From: Saccoglossus kowalevskii
Lineage: Eukaryota > Hemichordata > Enteropneusta > Harrimaniidae
Length of the DNA stretch: 64,000 nt
Reading direction: 5' to 3'
Assembly: GCF_000003605.2 (NCBI RefSeq)
Contig: NW_003142304.1
Span: forward strand, 63,853-127,852
In this document: in pieces, positions 26,460 to 40,331 of the stretch
How positions within the stretch are numbered: the first letter of the stretch is position 1
Layout of the letters: every line of letters begins with the position of its first letter
Notes under the pieces: generated by a model
Seen by the model: the letters and a program-made list of their open reading frames with translations, nothing else
Told to the model about the DNA's origin: nothing
Databases searched by the model: none
Program-made: the position numbers and the translations under genes

Positions 26460-28500
26460 CATGCAATCGTTTTTCTTTATTTTGTCTTTTACATACGAAG
26501 TGTCATTTGACCAAACTGTTGTCACATAGGCGGTCATTGGTCTCATTATGCAAATTAAATGTACATACAGGTCAATTTACATGTAAATTGCATTGGGACC
26601 TCTGCAGATGACGTTCGTATAAAAGTTGTCACTAGCTCAGATGTTGGCCGTACACGCCATATTTCGAACATGAGGTTTGAAATTGTTAATGAAGCAGAGA
26701 TAATCTTATGAAAAGATGGGAGAACAACATTGCAATTCATAGACGTGTGGCCATCACACATATAGCAAAAGTCGGTGAGCTGACCCAGAAACGATTTATT
26801 GTACACAATTACTGGTCAATGGGGTTAAATTCTTAAAATGTATTGTACTTTCATAGAAGCAATTTTATTGGACTCTGAACAATATAAATCACCAATATTC
26901 CAAATTCATTAACACAATTTAGCTTAATGTGAGAATAACAGCATGACTGTTCTATAACGTGCTATTTAATAGCAACGTAGCACCATTTATAAATATACAA
27001 ACATTCGAAGCTGGTGAAGTACAGTCTCCCCGTTGAGTGTATGACGGTCCTTGGCATTTGTAGATTCCGAATACACAGTGTCAATTGCGTATGTAGAACG
27101 TAAGACGGCAAGAGTAACTGTTACCCACTGGCGTCGTTAATAAGATTTTTGATTGACTAGATCTTACATAGTCGTCGTCACGTAATCCATGCTATACAAC
27201 ATCTCATGTAGGTGCATCTCTACAACTTGTAATCACATGTATATGTGCAATTGTAATTCAATAAATAGAACGTCGGGGTTTGGGCATATTTTTGATATTC
27301 GTTAATACTAGTAATTTATTAAATCCTTGATAATTTTTTGGAATATTATATCCCTCCGTTCTAGTGCATACGTCAAATACACGGTTTAAAAAGATGGTTC
27401 TCGGTCGCCATTTTAATTTTGTATTATAGAGCTGGGTATATTTGTTTCTAATCGATATTAGATGATCCGATGAACGCAATTTTCTGCTACGGGTCTTGAG
27501 ATATCAATCTAAAGATATGCATGCCCCGATTTTTATGGCGACATCGGACTGAGCTAATAGAACTGCGCTTATAGAATCAATCATTGAATCAGATGAGAGA
27601 TGACTTTTGTCGCCGTCATCGTTCACGCTGTTAGCAAGGTGGCCCAAATGCACGTATACATCGTTCTGTCGACATTCTATATTTAGCATCAGATTTCACC
27701 ACGCGCTGCTATCCGAGAATAACGGTAAATTGTGTAGACAATATTGCAAACGCAAATCCAGTTGTGAAGATACATTTGATTAATGCAAAGGAAAAATAAT
27801 CGTAGATTAGCATCGTTGTGAAAAAATATCTCTATAATTCACACTTTATATGCACCATAACTGACGAGGGGACACATACACGCGACATGTGAAAATAAGA
27901 AGTCTGGCTATCAAATCAGACGCAAATATCAAGCTATATAAATTAGCATACATGTTATTTCTCCGGTAACAGGTAGTAATGATTCCTAACACACAATTCT
28001 AGTAACGCCATGCGAAAATGTTATTGCCGACGTACAATTACGTCACATCAACTTACTTTATACTTTTGTCGAGGAAGGAAATGCAAGAGAATTAATTTTG
28101 TTAAAAACAAGTAGGTCGTCTGAGTGCAGGTATAGTACGCATTGAATTATAAGAATTTAGTATACATTCACTGTGGTGTTGATTAGTTCGGGGCTTTCAT
28201 GGTGATAATTTTGTTTGTTTGTTTGTTTTTCATATTTTTTGTTAGTTGTTGGCTAATAATAATGCTATACAATTAGCAGTATGAATAGTCAGCAGGACGG
28301 AACACTGTAGTTTGTGATGGGGAAAAAACGTTTTCACCAAGTATCCAACAGCCTGCTATTTTCTTAAGATTGTTCAGTAATTCAACAACGCATGCTGTGA
28401 TATTGTACTATACGTAAAATAAGAATGTAAGTACACACTGCGTCGACGAATAGTTTATTGATTGAAACGGATCTTATCTTGTAAAAATAGGATGATTTCC
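26460..28500. other. Stretch without a recognisable gene
   Basis: AT-rich noncoding sequence with an octamer-like ATGCAAAT near 26548. The - strand frame 27479-27258 (73 codons, basic) was not identified. Confidence 0.45.
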
Positions 28501-28504
28501 ACTA

Positions 28505-31500
28505 CAGGTATGTGAAGATCGTAAGAAGCTAGCTCCATTTATGGTTGAAGCTAGAAAAGATGGCAAACAAGCATATCTGTCATATAATAAGTTAGTAACT
28601 AAAATGCATTGTATTTAGGGTGGCCAATCCCTGTATTGTACATCAAGTATAGAAAATACAGAGAATTTTAGTTAGATTGTAATATTAGTCTTCTGTCAGC
28701 TGTATGATCGAATGCCAGAGGGTTAAAGTCTCATTTACGAAATTATTATCAAAAATAATATTTATCCAATTTCTTGGTAATCAGTATTTGTGATAATTAT
28801 ACTTATTACTCAACAGTTAGTAAAAGGTCAAAAGAGATATGACGTTATTCTGGTGGTAAGTAAAATACATATGTGAAAAGAATTGATTGTGATTGTAATT
28901 ATGTCGTATTTATGGTATTTAACAAAAAAGCTTTCTATAGTCCACGTGATTTTTTTAAGTAGTGTGTATATTTCACCTGGAGGTGCTTCAATTTACAGTG
29001 AAGGTGAGTGGATGGAATTACACGACTTGAAAATTATATTAACTGAAACTAAGGTAGGGTTTGAGAATTTTGATTGGATGTAGCTAGGCGACTTCAATAC
29101 CAGAACTAGTGCTTTACTCGATTGCATAGAGGAATGTAGCAATTTGAATGAATTATATCAGTTTGATTAAGGGGTTGGCGAGTTCAATTTCTACAAGTTC
29201 ACTTGACTACCTTTTGACGATTTCGGACGATTTTTAATTGGCCTTTGTTATAAAAAAAATCACGTGCATGAGCTTTTAAATTCATACCGGAATTCACAAG
29301 ATGAGGATGCACTTAGAAATTATATTTAAATTAGAAACCGTTATAAGAGAATGTGTAAAACCAAACCAAGAGAGTTTAAGTTTAAGCACGTAATATGTCG
29401 TTACATTGCACGCAGGGTAATGTTTGGAAGGTGGTTGAAGAAAGTAAGGTAGGGAAATGAACAATATTAGTTCACTAGATTGGTGTAACTATTTTGAAGA
29501 ATTACTTAATAAATCACCAGAAAATATTGATGTAACTTTTGAAAGCAACATTATTCACAAATTGCAAAGAACACAACTCTCATTGTGAGCTATGTAAATG
29601 TAAGGTGCTTTTAGCAGTCAACAGTGACGTCACGTTACAAGAGGTCACAAATTGTATCAAAACCACAAGGAATTGGAAAGCACCTGGTCCAGATGGACTT
29701 GTAAATGAAATGCTTCACCATTGTGTGTCAAGGTCTGTGCCATTTATTTAATTTAATTCTTTCAGAGGCAAAATATCCAATCAGCTGGGGAAAGGGATTT
29801 TCCCGTTATGCAAAAAGGAAGATATGAACAACGTCTCTGATCGTCGGTGAGTATGACTGAAATTATGATCATCTAGCTATAGTATAGTATAGTGGGCTGT
29901 AGAAAATGACATTATTGTTGAGGCCCAAGCAGGCTTTCGTAAAGCTACATCATTTTTGACAATATGTTTTCACTTAGTGTTTGGCTCAGAACTATTTATC
30001 ACGAAATGGAGTGCGTATGTAGTGTGTCTTTATTGATTTGTCGAAAGCTTTCGATCGTGTTAAACACTCACTTTTATTTTAATAATCATAGGAAGAATGA
30101 TGTACTGAATGTCCCCATATTTGTCTTAACTGGTGGTACAGTAAGATCATCCCTATGATTGGTATTATGTGCATGTATCAGATAGTGTATTACGTATGTA
30201 TTTAAAGTATGTGGCTAATGTTCGTTATCATCAAGTATTTTCAAATGTTTTAATAATGGTAAAATTTTGGCAGTGAAGTCAAAGAATGTTGTTATTTTAG
30301 CAATCGGTTTGTATGCTCTGTTTTCAAGTGTGGCGGGTTTATTCAATCTATATAAGTGTATTGGAATATGACGTGGAATTGAAATTCTTAATTTTAATAG
30401 TATGTCAGTTGTTGTTTTTTTCTGATCAGCGAATTAATTTTTGATAAATAATTTCTCAAAGTCAAGTGTTTATCGATTTCAATTCCAACAAATGTAGGAG
30501 ATTCAACCTCATTTATGGCATGAGTTATGATGGATAGACCTCCGGCCACTGATGGAGATGCACACTTAAAATAAGTTTTAGAAAAATGTATGGTTAATTT
30601 GTTCAGCTGACACCTTTTAACAACGTCGTTCAAGTGAATATTTACAGTTGATAAATTTATCCCTGGCGGATAATTGTGGAAAAGGTTGGAATAACCGAAC
30701 TTCAAAAACCTTTTGGTAAATTATTAATATGCAATAGAAATAAAGATGGGCAGAACCTCGGGGTACACCACAGGATAAAGGTAGACGCTGTGATGACAAG
30801 CCATTTGGATGTACAAACTGAGATCTATTTTGTAATTTAATTTCTAAACCACTGGCTTGGCAGACCATGTATTCCATAGTGTCCCCCGTAACGGGAAAGA
30901 TTTGAAGTCTTATGAAAATTGGTCATGTCATACAAGGGCACTCCAGTTAATGTAGTAAAGCAATACAACTATCTGGGTTTATTATTTTCTCCTAAATTAG
31001 CTTGGACGCCGACAAGGGGAAACCTAGCAGCCAAGGGGGAAAGAACGTTATATCAAATAACGGTTGTTATTAAGACACTTGGTGGTCTTCCAATAAGTGA
31101 AGCTTTTAAGTTATTTGATGTTACAGTTGTCCCAGTAATTTGTTATGGGGCGAAGTATGGGATAATAAGTACTCCATAATTGTGGAGATGGTGCAATTTA
31201 TTTTTGTAGATTTTTATAAGGGGATTTATTAGGGGGTTAGTGTAAATACTGAAGTGTTCTCAGCGGAATGTGGAAGATTTCCCCTGTTCTGTATTTCATA
31301 CTGGTTAAAACTTAAAAAATAAAATAGATACGCACCCGTATGCCAGACTCGGCAGGGAGAGTTATGTGGGGCAAAACAGATCAGAGAGTTATTGTATTTA
31401 TATGTTTTTGGAATTGTATGGATAGAACAAAAAGCGGGAGACAGCAACGTTTTCTCAGGTTTATTTCACGAAAGGTTATGTAATTGTTATCGGCAAGAAT

Positions 31501-31960
31501 GGACGACAGTGATTGGTCAATCGGGTATATTGCGTTGTTATGTAAATTTCAAATTTCTGTTAGAGCTTTAGACCCAGATTTGTATTTATCGTGTATTATG
31601 ACCTTTAAATTTAAATTTGCTCTGGCAAGAGTACTGTGTTCAAGTCATAAATTGACAGTGAAGACAGAACGGCATAGTAATGCAATAGTTCATCTTCGAT
31701 TGAGAATTTGTCTTTATTGTCAAAGTATAGGAAGATCAGTGGTTGAGGATGAATGTCATTTTATTTATTTTTCATCTATTGTAGAGCTGACTGGATTCCT
31801 CGTTGTTTCAGAGTCTATCCAACCAACAAAAAATGTGCTCTTTCAAAATCACTAAACCCAGCGACACAATATTTTAGGTATCCTCGTAATAACTTTATTA
31901 TTATACATCTTTTCCGTCTAAGGATATATCATAAGAATGCCGAAATCCAAAATGTTTAGA
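28505..31960 (+). mobile_element. Long decayed LINE with endonuclease and RT
   Basis: Relic of a non-LTR retrotransposon, recognisable in order on the + strand. 28507-28605 encodes an ORF1-end or linker type segment (VCEDRKKLAPFMVEARKDGK). 28960-29165 encodes AP-endonuclease pieces (VYISPGG, LGDFNTRTSALLDC). 29625-29735 encodes the start of reverse transcriptase (NWKAPGPDGLVNEML). 29920-30060 has EAQAGFRKATSF and the palm region. 30880-31165 carries the post-palm region (YNYLGLLFSPKLAWT, EAFKLFDVTVVPVICYGAK). 31240-31470 continues it (CGRFPL, NKIDTHPYARLGRESYVGQ). 31560-31800 is the C-terminal cysteine-rich end (CSSHKLTVKTERHSN, then VEDECHF). There are multiple stops and frameshifts, and a - strand LINE piece interrupts it at about 30302-30880. 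It is dead and old. Confidence 0.85.
30302..30880 (-). mobile_element. Inverted internal LINE fragment inside another LINE
   Basis: The - strand encodes the middle of a different LINE reverse transcriptase. At 30877-30760 it reads ASGLEIKLQNRSQFVHPNGL then LPLSCGVPRGS, the palm motif preceding the catalytic region. At 30660-30400 it reads LNDVVKRCQLNKLTIHFSKT then FVGIEIDKHLTLRNYLSKIN. The host LINE stops at about 30300 (LAVKSKNVVIL) and resumes at about 30882 (RNGKDLKSYENWS). The fragment lacks a 3' end, unlike a normal target-primed insertion, so a recombination or a secondary deletion is implied. Confidence 0.8.
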
Positions 31961-33000
31961 ACAGAATCAGCGAACTTCTTTGTGTGGAGTCCGGTAAAAT
32001 CCTGGTAGCAGCCATGTTTGTTTTTATTATTAGAGGACGCTCACGCGCGTAATCATTCCATGTTTGAAATTCGCATTTCCGTTAAATACCGATGTAACCT
32101 ATGGTGTTACAGTGACAGATGCATAACAATGCATTATAATGATTGATGTGAATAAACTACTATTATATTATTAATGTAGCAAGACACACAATATGATATT
32201 CCTAAGGAAACCACAAAACAATTGTGTTTAATAAAAGACCTCAGTGCTTGTTGTTATTTAACAAGCTATTCTGAGTTTGAAAATTATGAATTGCGTATGC
32301 GTATTTCACACACACAGGATATTTCATTCTGTTTTTATTCTGACGTAATTCTGACGTAATTCCTCACATACGTCACTGCTGATAATTTATGATATTTTCG
32401 GATTTAACGAGACGTGATTGTATTGCCTTGATATTTTATTATAGGATATTTTACGTGAATGAGTACATTATCTTATTCGGTGCACAGATATTTAAATGTC
32501 ACTCCATATGTTGTCTTGCTCAAAGCATGTGTACTATAGTGGAGACAATAGTATTTGCTCAATTTATTTCACTAAAAGCTATTTTGCAGTGTTTACAGTA
32601 ACAGTACATTTACAGTAACCAAATGACATTTGATCAAATAGAAAATTTACGATGTTATAGATGTTATAGATTGAATGTTATGTTCAATTATTTCTTTTAA
32701 GAATAACACGAGCTCTTGTACAGCTTTGGAAATTTGATAGTCAGCTTTTATAGTCTCTACTTTGTGAAATAATAATACTTTCACAAATCAAATTACAAGA
32801 AAATACTCGCAACAGCTAGATTGAACGATTCGCGATATGTAATATATGCGTAAACTTGAAAAACATTTAAAACAATTGTTTATATTGAAAATAAAAAAAC
32901 GCACTGTTATATATATATATCCTTTGACCTTTTGTACGGAATTGACTATTTACATTATGTGCTTGTTGATTGTTTTTCGTATTCCTAGATTTGTAACTAT
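31961..33000. other. Stretch without a recognisable gene
   Basis: AT-rich noncoding sequence. tctgacgtaat is duplicated near 32339. No gene was supported. Confidence 0.45.
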
Positions 33001-33014
33001 ATTTTTAACTACGC

Positions 33015-34660
33015 ATTTTCGTATATTTACACCTTTATACAACTTCTTAAATGTTTCAGAAACTAGGTAAGAACTGATCGCCCCGGGTATACAGTAAAAC
33101 ATATAATAACGTATAAATAGCTAGCTAATGAAAGAATATGATAAGAACATGTTTCTCCATATTAATTATTAATATTATATTATGTTCTATAATTGAAAAT
33201 CCTGTGTTCATTTTCATTTTCGGCACGTTAACAAATGTGTTGAAAGTGCCAAAATACCTGCGAAGGTTACACGTGAACAAATTAGACTTTCATAATTGAA
33301 TTAAAGATGTCTTGCCCTATGACGGAATCGAAATTACAGCTACATATACAAGCTCGTAAGCCGGCAAATGCGACCCGTTATACACTCCATGTAACGCCAC
33401 AACGGATTGTCCAAAAGAAGACAGCTTTAAATGGCGTGTGGTGAATGCGTTCTTACAATGACTAGATGTACATGCGCAATTCGAATCCCTTACGTCACAA
33501 ACAACAAGTCTAAAATAATCATAAATGAAACAACTGAAACACCACCAGCAGTGAACACCTAGATAGAAGTGCGTTGTTGATTGTTTGGCAGTCTTTTGTA
33601 TACTGACACTGTTACCGATATCGGTTGAGTGTACCGTTATTTCCACTTTTATACAACTTCTATAAATAAGATTTAACGTTTCTATGTAATATTACATTAC
33701 ATTTTTACGTATTCTTACTGGAAACACCCGGCCACTTTCAACAAGTTGCTGAAAACGCCAGTGTACCCGGAAGATTTCCACCAGTAAAATGTAAATTTAG
33801 AAGAATTTAGAATTGGATGTAGCCTTGCCCTACAACAGTTGTATCGCGTAAACGGTGTGTTTGGAAGTAGGATTATTTATAGCATTTGAATTTAATCTTA
33901 TCCAATCATCACGTGTTTGTTATAATTTATTATTGCAGATTTTCTAAAGTTTAATAATGAATAGCGATATTTATAACATTGTATCTCCAGGCTGTTGCCT
34001 TGGAAACGATAAATCCGATTTTAGAGAGAATGCCATGGCGTAATTGAGTAAGTGGTTTACGTCATGTGGACAGGATTGATTAAACATAACATCCATTAAC
34101 ACAATAGTTAACTTTTGCGGGTGAATAACTGATGTACCCTCTGATGAATTCAGATGTTATGTAACCATGGATACCAAAAATAGGCTTTTTCATCACTGTA
34201 ACGATTACCATTTACAAAGAAAAAAGTAAAAAAAGCTGTGACTGTTTCCTTTCATCCTAAAATGTACGTTTGAAAACAAATATAGCAGACTTCTTCAGAA
34301 AAAAAACCCTCAGTGTTCATCAGTGTTCATTTTTACAAATCATAGATAACTCACTTACAGTCTCATAAAGGACAAATGCAATTTCAAAAGTATGATATAG
34401 CGTAATTGATCATGGTTTGCGTCACATGGACAGAATTGTTTTAGTCTAACATGTGCAATGTGTGCCTTACAATTTAACAATCTGAATATGAACAAGAGAA
34501 AGTTCATGCGATGGGTGTATCAATTGATGTACACTAGTTTGAGAAGATCATGAACATATTTCTGGTGGGGAAATCTACAGTCTTGCAAAAAAAACTCTAT
34601 CTCTAACATTACAGGTATGGATGAAGATCCACTCACTCTCTGAGTTAAACAAAATCTTCT
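33015..34660 (+). repeat. Diverged local duplications
   Basis: Two overlapping patterns are visible. About 33025-33320 resembles 33645-33835: tttatacaacttct, then a gtgttgaaagtgcc / ttgctgaaaacgcc block, then cttgccctatgac / cttgccctacaac. Further on, 34030-34075 (gcgtaattgagtaagtgg, tttacgtcatgtggacagg) resembles 34398-34440 (gcgtaattgatcatgg, tttgcgtcacatggacag), a spacing of about 370 bp. An X-box-like GTTGCCTTGGAAAC is at 33994-34007. No protein family is recognised in either copy. Confidence 0.5.
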
Positions 34661-35147
34661 GTGCTTTCATTCAAGATAGACTGGGTTAACATCTTGAACC
34701 TGTAACACAATGCAAAGAGATACAATGCAGATGTAAATCTATCCTTGTTTTGATTTCAGGTGGCTACGGTCGAACGGAATTAACGAATAGAATATTGACG
34801 TCTAATAACGGTGACTGTTTTATATTTGTTGCCAACTTTTAGAATTGCAGTGGCTTTACATTGTAAAAAGTTCTGATAGTGACATGCTGTATCTGTGTTT
34901 TATTACCAAAGTAAACTTCAGAGGTGATAATAATGTGAATTAGAAAGCGTTCAAAAAGCGCAAACCCCCACCACAAGTACTCACTTTTTGTAATATCTCT
35001 GCCATTTAGTATAAGTTGTATGAAAAAACACATTTATCATATATATATAAGCTCATAATTTCTTCTTGAAAAGACACATAATTGATTCTTGGTTAATTTA
35101 TTTACTCAGTAATTCATACAATAATCTGTCAAGAGAGAAGAATCCTT

Positions 35148-35365
35148 ACTGTCTCCATGACAACCAAATCCAGGTCTCATCTAATCGATTGATTTTATAA
35201 AATTATGAACATTCGTCATTAACATTGGCATGGAGTTATAATTGACAACATCGTTATTTCCATGGCAATAATATCTAAACATCTTCTGATTGTTTCTTGT
35301 TCCAGTGGCAACTCCTCCTGAACCTAATTTTCTGTATCCAAGGCAACCAAGTCCAGATATATATC
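35148..35365 (+). repeat. Two related units with X-box-like cores
   Basis: ctgtctccatgacaaccaaa (35149) and ctgtatccaaggcaaccaag (35333) begin two related units about 184 bp apart, both followed by tccag. A third related core, atttccatggcaat, lies between them near 35258. The cores resemble RFX X-boxes, but the arrangement points to a short repeat family. Confidence 0.5.
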
Positions 35366-35929
35366 AAAATTCAATTAATAAGTGCATGACGTATTAAAAA
35401 CATATTAAAACATGTTTTCACAGTCAAGAACAGCATAACCTGAACGTGTGAGTAGTTGTTTTTCAAAAGTTGTTTGTGGACGGGGTACATAACGATACCT
35501 CATATCTTACGCCCACGCACATGTAACTGTATCAGTAGAAGGTAAAGCAATGAAACATATATGCTGTATCTGCGATGGCATTGTGATTTAATGTGTCTAG
35601 TGACTCAAGGCTTGCGATATAACCTGTTTGTGAACGGTATTGGGAATAAGTATTAGAAACATCACGAGAATGTGTGGGTTTATAATATAAATCATTGATG
35701 AGTGCAACGTGTTCGACTATAAACAAAATAGTAATCCCGATTACATAAATACAAAAGATATTTTGTACGCTTTGTCATTTGCTCAAAGCGTCAAACCTAA
35801 CTACAAGTTCAATATGCATGCCCAACAACTTAATATTTTCTACGAAACCTTGGTTTAATAGTTGCAGTAGCCTTCTTAATCTCAATATAATGTTAGGATT
35901 GTTGATGGAAAGTATATAATCAAAATATT

Positions 35930-38900
35930 GAAGTAAATAAGGCTTTGGCTTCTTCGTACATTTGTTACTAATTTCTGTGAAAAATTAGCGTCATACAAAT
36001 AAAGAAATAAAACAACAAGCAAAGGTGCCTATTTTTTTTCATTGGAATGACACTACTTTTGTTGAAAAATATATACTTCAAACATGGTGTCAATTCAAAA
36101 TTGTAGCAAACTTATAATATTAGTGTCAGTGTAGAAATGTTTCGCATCTTTTCGAAAGTGATCTTGATTTCAAGTTCTTCAAAATTTGACTTCTGCATTA
36201 TGCACAGGCAAATTACGAGCATATAAACACGCACACACTTGTAGAATTAGTATTACCAGGTTCGAACTGCCTGAAATCTGAAATCAGCAAATCTGTATTG
36301 TGGAGATTTGAAATCAATTACTGACAATCCAAATACATAATCTCTGAAGTGTTTCACAATCAGAGGATGTAAGAGAAAACAATGACGGTTTGAATCAGTT
36401 AGAATATGGAGAGTTGTTCATGAGTTGTGTTTGCACATGCAGTGTTGTTAAGGATTATCATCGCATTAACTTCGATTCACTGCACCCAGAATGTCTCAGA
36501 TTACCAATATCAGATATGTTGCCATAACAGCCGTAAGGCATAACATTACCTAGTTTTTAAAGTCAGTAATTTTCTAAGGTGAGGTGAACTAAGTGCTGAA
36601 CTAATAGTGCAATAGTAGACCTGTTTCTTGAGTGTGGACACGCATGGAGAGCGCTGGATAAGTATACTGACACAATGTTTGTAAATGTCCTAATGATATC
36701 CCGTACTTAACCCTGTGTCGAATGTAGCTTATTGTAATTCTGTTTTACACACGCAACGTCCCAAATGATATGTGCTGGCAGCGTCTAGACAGGCACCGGC
36801 CTTGTTATAGTAAATTAGTAGAATGGAATGAGATTTTATTATACAAAAACAGGAAGTAATGTGTGCGTGTGGAGTATTATGTCTAAGAATTCGTAAAATC
36901 ACGCAATCAATAATCACGGTAAAAGACGTTTTACATGGAATAATGTCACTGTAGATTATTATGTTCAAACTAGTATAAATTACCGTTTTTGCTGAGTGTG
37001 TGCAAATTACCGTGGATTCATATAATGAGTGTTATTCATCTACAGGGTGCACTTTTAATCTGAAGGTCACGACGAGAAATGTCTTGTCTTTAATCGAAAA
37101 AGCAGAAACAAGAACAACTGTGACGTTAACACCAAGATTGTTAGAAACCTGTTTTGTAATAAAATGCGACAATTTTAAAATCAGGAATTCGCTCAGATAG
37201 GCTTGGTTGTTGGTGGTGATAAAATATGCAAATCTATATTTAGCATATTGCGTGAAATCCGGAATTGTATGGTATGTTGATATATTGAATTTAAAATCAG
37301 ACTTGTGCAAAGAAATCGTGTAGATTGAATAATTCCACACGAACAGTTGATGTTTTAGCGTACAAGACCCGACAAATGGATTTTGAAGGTACTTTTAATG
37401 CAAAGCTATGTCGACGTATATGACACACAATGCGACCCATTTCTGTGACCGACATTCACAAAAGCGTCTGTAATTTCTGCTTTCATTTATAAAAATTGTA
37501 TGTCTGAATATAATAGAAATACCATCGCTAAAGACACAAATATTGTAAATATACCACCTTCAAATCATCCACCAAGCAGGTCATTGTCCGAAATATGGGT
37601 GACCTGTTTTTGTGATTATATTACAATAACGTATTTGCAACACTATGAGACAAACAAAAATAAACTTTGAAAATAATTTAAACCTTGGGAATTTTTAAAT
37701 GCTGTTATGTTTTGACAACAATCAATTACTAATTATATTCTCCTTAAAAAGTATCACATTAGAGATTTTTAATAAGCAAAGTGTGGCCCCGATTTAACAA
37801 ATAACCGTCGTGTGAGGACATACCTGCACGTGGAATTTTCCAGAAATACATCAACAATAGGTCGGTGTACATACTGTCTTAATGTTAACGTATACTGTGT
37901 GAGTGGGTGCATAAAACCGATGCTTTGTGATTGGACATATGTGCCAATACCATTAACCTGTTAGACGTGAATTTTTGCTTCCCCTCCAATGTCATTTAAA
38001 AACAAACAAATGTACCACAGACGTATAAAATAAGAAGTAAGATGATGGACCATACATACTTACAAAAATAGGTATATTAAACAAAGCTGTAAATCACACG
38101 AACTGTTCCATACTGTAAAACATTATATTGTTTATTTTCAATGAACCAAATTTCAAAGTTATAGTGTTCGTGCCAGACGTTTTACGGTACAAATATTCCC
38201 GGATGGAGAAGGAGTTTTCAGCATTTTTATTGGACGTCGTCAAGTCACTGAATCACACGCAGGCGATACGTAATTTGTTTGGGCTGTCCAGACACACAGT
38301 AATAATATGATCATTATACCCATTGGGACCTAACACACATGACTCACGAACGCCGTTAGTTGTATTCTGAGAGTGCAACCATAACTATAGTATTTAAACT
38401 AAGTATAGGTATAAATATTATTCTGTGAATTTGTGCGTACGTGGAAACTATTGTAAACACCACTCATTTATATATTTTACTTACTTACTTTTGTGTGTAT
38501 AGTTATGGTTCGACTCAACTCGTAGCGCTGCCTTTTATCGGGCCAGATTAACCGGATTATGGCAACAATGTAGCCACATCGGTTCAATAATAGTAATAAA
38601 AAATATAATAAGACCTACAAATGAAAACAATTGTTTTAACTATGGAAGTATTCCCGATCCGCCTCTGAGTGTTCCATAGATAAATTTCATACAAACAAAA
38701 CGTGTTTGAAATGTGCATCTCATCCTTAAGCTTTACTCGTATACGTATCGAAAAGCACTTAAAGGTAACTTGATTAATGCTCTCAGGTGTGGTCGACTAT
38801 GCAGCGATATTTAATCAACAAAATTGAAACCACTCAACTGAAGTTATTATGATGAAGGAAACTTGTTTATATCCATCGAGGATGTACGTAACACTGTGTA

Positions 38901-40140
38901 ATCATTTGACCCTGTTGATGGAAAGTGTGCGCATCGTGTAGGTAGGTGGGCGTTGCGTGTTAAGTGCTTGAGCTAATCGCTACTACTGAAAATCGCTTAA
39001 AATTTTGCGAATTTTGTGAATCAGTGAAGAACTTGTTAACATTGGAAAATCCTCCTACAACAATATATATATATATTGTTTTATATTATATTTGGGTTAA
39101 TTTTTAATTGTTGTTGCGACAAGCCTTTAGTTTTGCCCGCAGTATAATGTGAGAAGGATATTAGGTGGATAAATATAACTTTCCATTATGATTTCCATCT
39201 ATTACTGCTTATCGAATATTGATTTAGTATCCCTTTTCTTGAGACAATTAAATATGATGATGTTGGATTCCTTCTTCTTCATGATTTATCTCTGCATGGA
39301 TAATCCCACCTCTCCAGTAGTAACAAATACGTGTTTGAAGTCCTCGTCTTCATTTATTCCGCTGCAGAATATATCAAAATGACATGTCTCCAATTCTCAA
39401 AAAATATTACAATAACCCTTTGTAAAATTGTGTGAGAAGTGTATGTGTGTAAACTTGGAGGATTTGCCGCACTTTTGTAGTTCAACCAGTTATAATCTGT
39501 GTACTGAAGTTTGTACACAGATCATGGATGAGATATACATTATAAATATCTAGTTTTCCCTTAATATAGCCTCTGACATAATTCTGAAAATCTCTAAAAG
39601 TTCCACATATAGACCGTTATTATTATTTTATTGTGTTTTTGTTGTGTCTTGCATAGATAACATGACACAGAGTCTAAGATCTTCCACCACAATTACACAC
39701 GTAATCATTACCATTACTGAAGTATGAATAACTAACGTTTTTGACATGAAATTAAAGAACCTCATAGGCAAACAATGTTGACGTCAAGCATTTGTCGTGA
39801 TTGAACACATTTGCAGGCTGGTGCATGGAAACATCTAAGCATACATGGTACACCAACAATAGATCCAATACTTCTTTATGGACTGTGGAATAAAATTATC
39901 AAGTGTTTGTTGCAAATATTGAAACTCGATGGTTTGGCGCTTGCTTTTTAATCAAACTCGCTTATAATGTGTATCAACGAGGCATGGTTGTGAAAATACA
40001 AAACTACGATTTGCGCATGTCACAATGAGTGACAGAAGCCACTAAGAGATGTGATGGAAAGATGCATGATAAACCATATTGAATTGGTTAACATTTTTAC
40101 CATTACAATAACATAAATTTTGCTTCAATAAATCTAGTAT
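35930..40140. other. Stretch without a recognisable gene
   Basis: Noncoding AT-rich sequence with a short A/T palindrome (aacaatatatatatatattgtt, near 39060). Open frames at 37032-37340 (- strand) and 38128-38310 (+ strand) are unrecognised and probably chance. Confidence 0.45.
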
Positions 40141-40149
40141 ATTTTTTAG

Positions 40150-40331
40150 TGGCATATGATCTTGAAGCTATTTTTGAAGCTGGAAAATTACAGTTAATGT
40201 ATCCTCTGCATATTAACATTGATAGGATTAGACAAATGCATTGCATGGAAACAAAAAGAAAAACATTGCAGCCAAAATATTATACTTATAAACCATCACA
40301 TTCGATTACTGAAAATGACCTATTAAATTGA
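40150..40331 (+). pseudogene. Unidentified exon-like open stretch
   Basis: A T-rich tract ending in AG (40141-40149) is followed by 60 open codons reading AYDLEAIFEAGKLQLMYPLH and later KPSHSITENDLLN, then a stop. The sequence looks protein-like rather than random, with charged helical character. If real it would be a last exon entered with one base carried over from the previous exon. No upstream partner exon or family was recognised, so it could be a retained fragment of a gene or chance. Confidence 0.25.
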
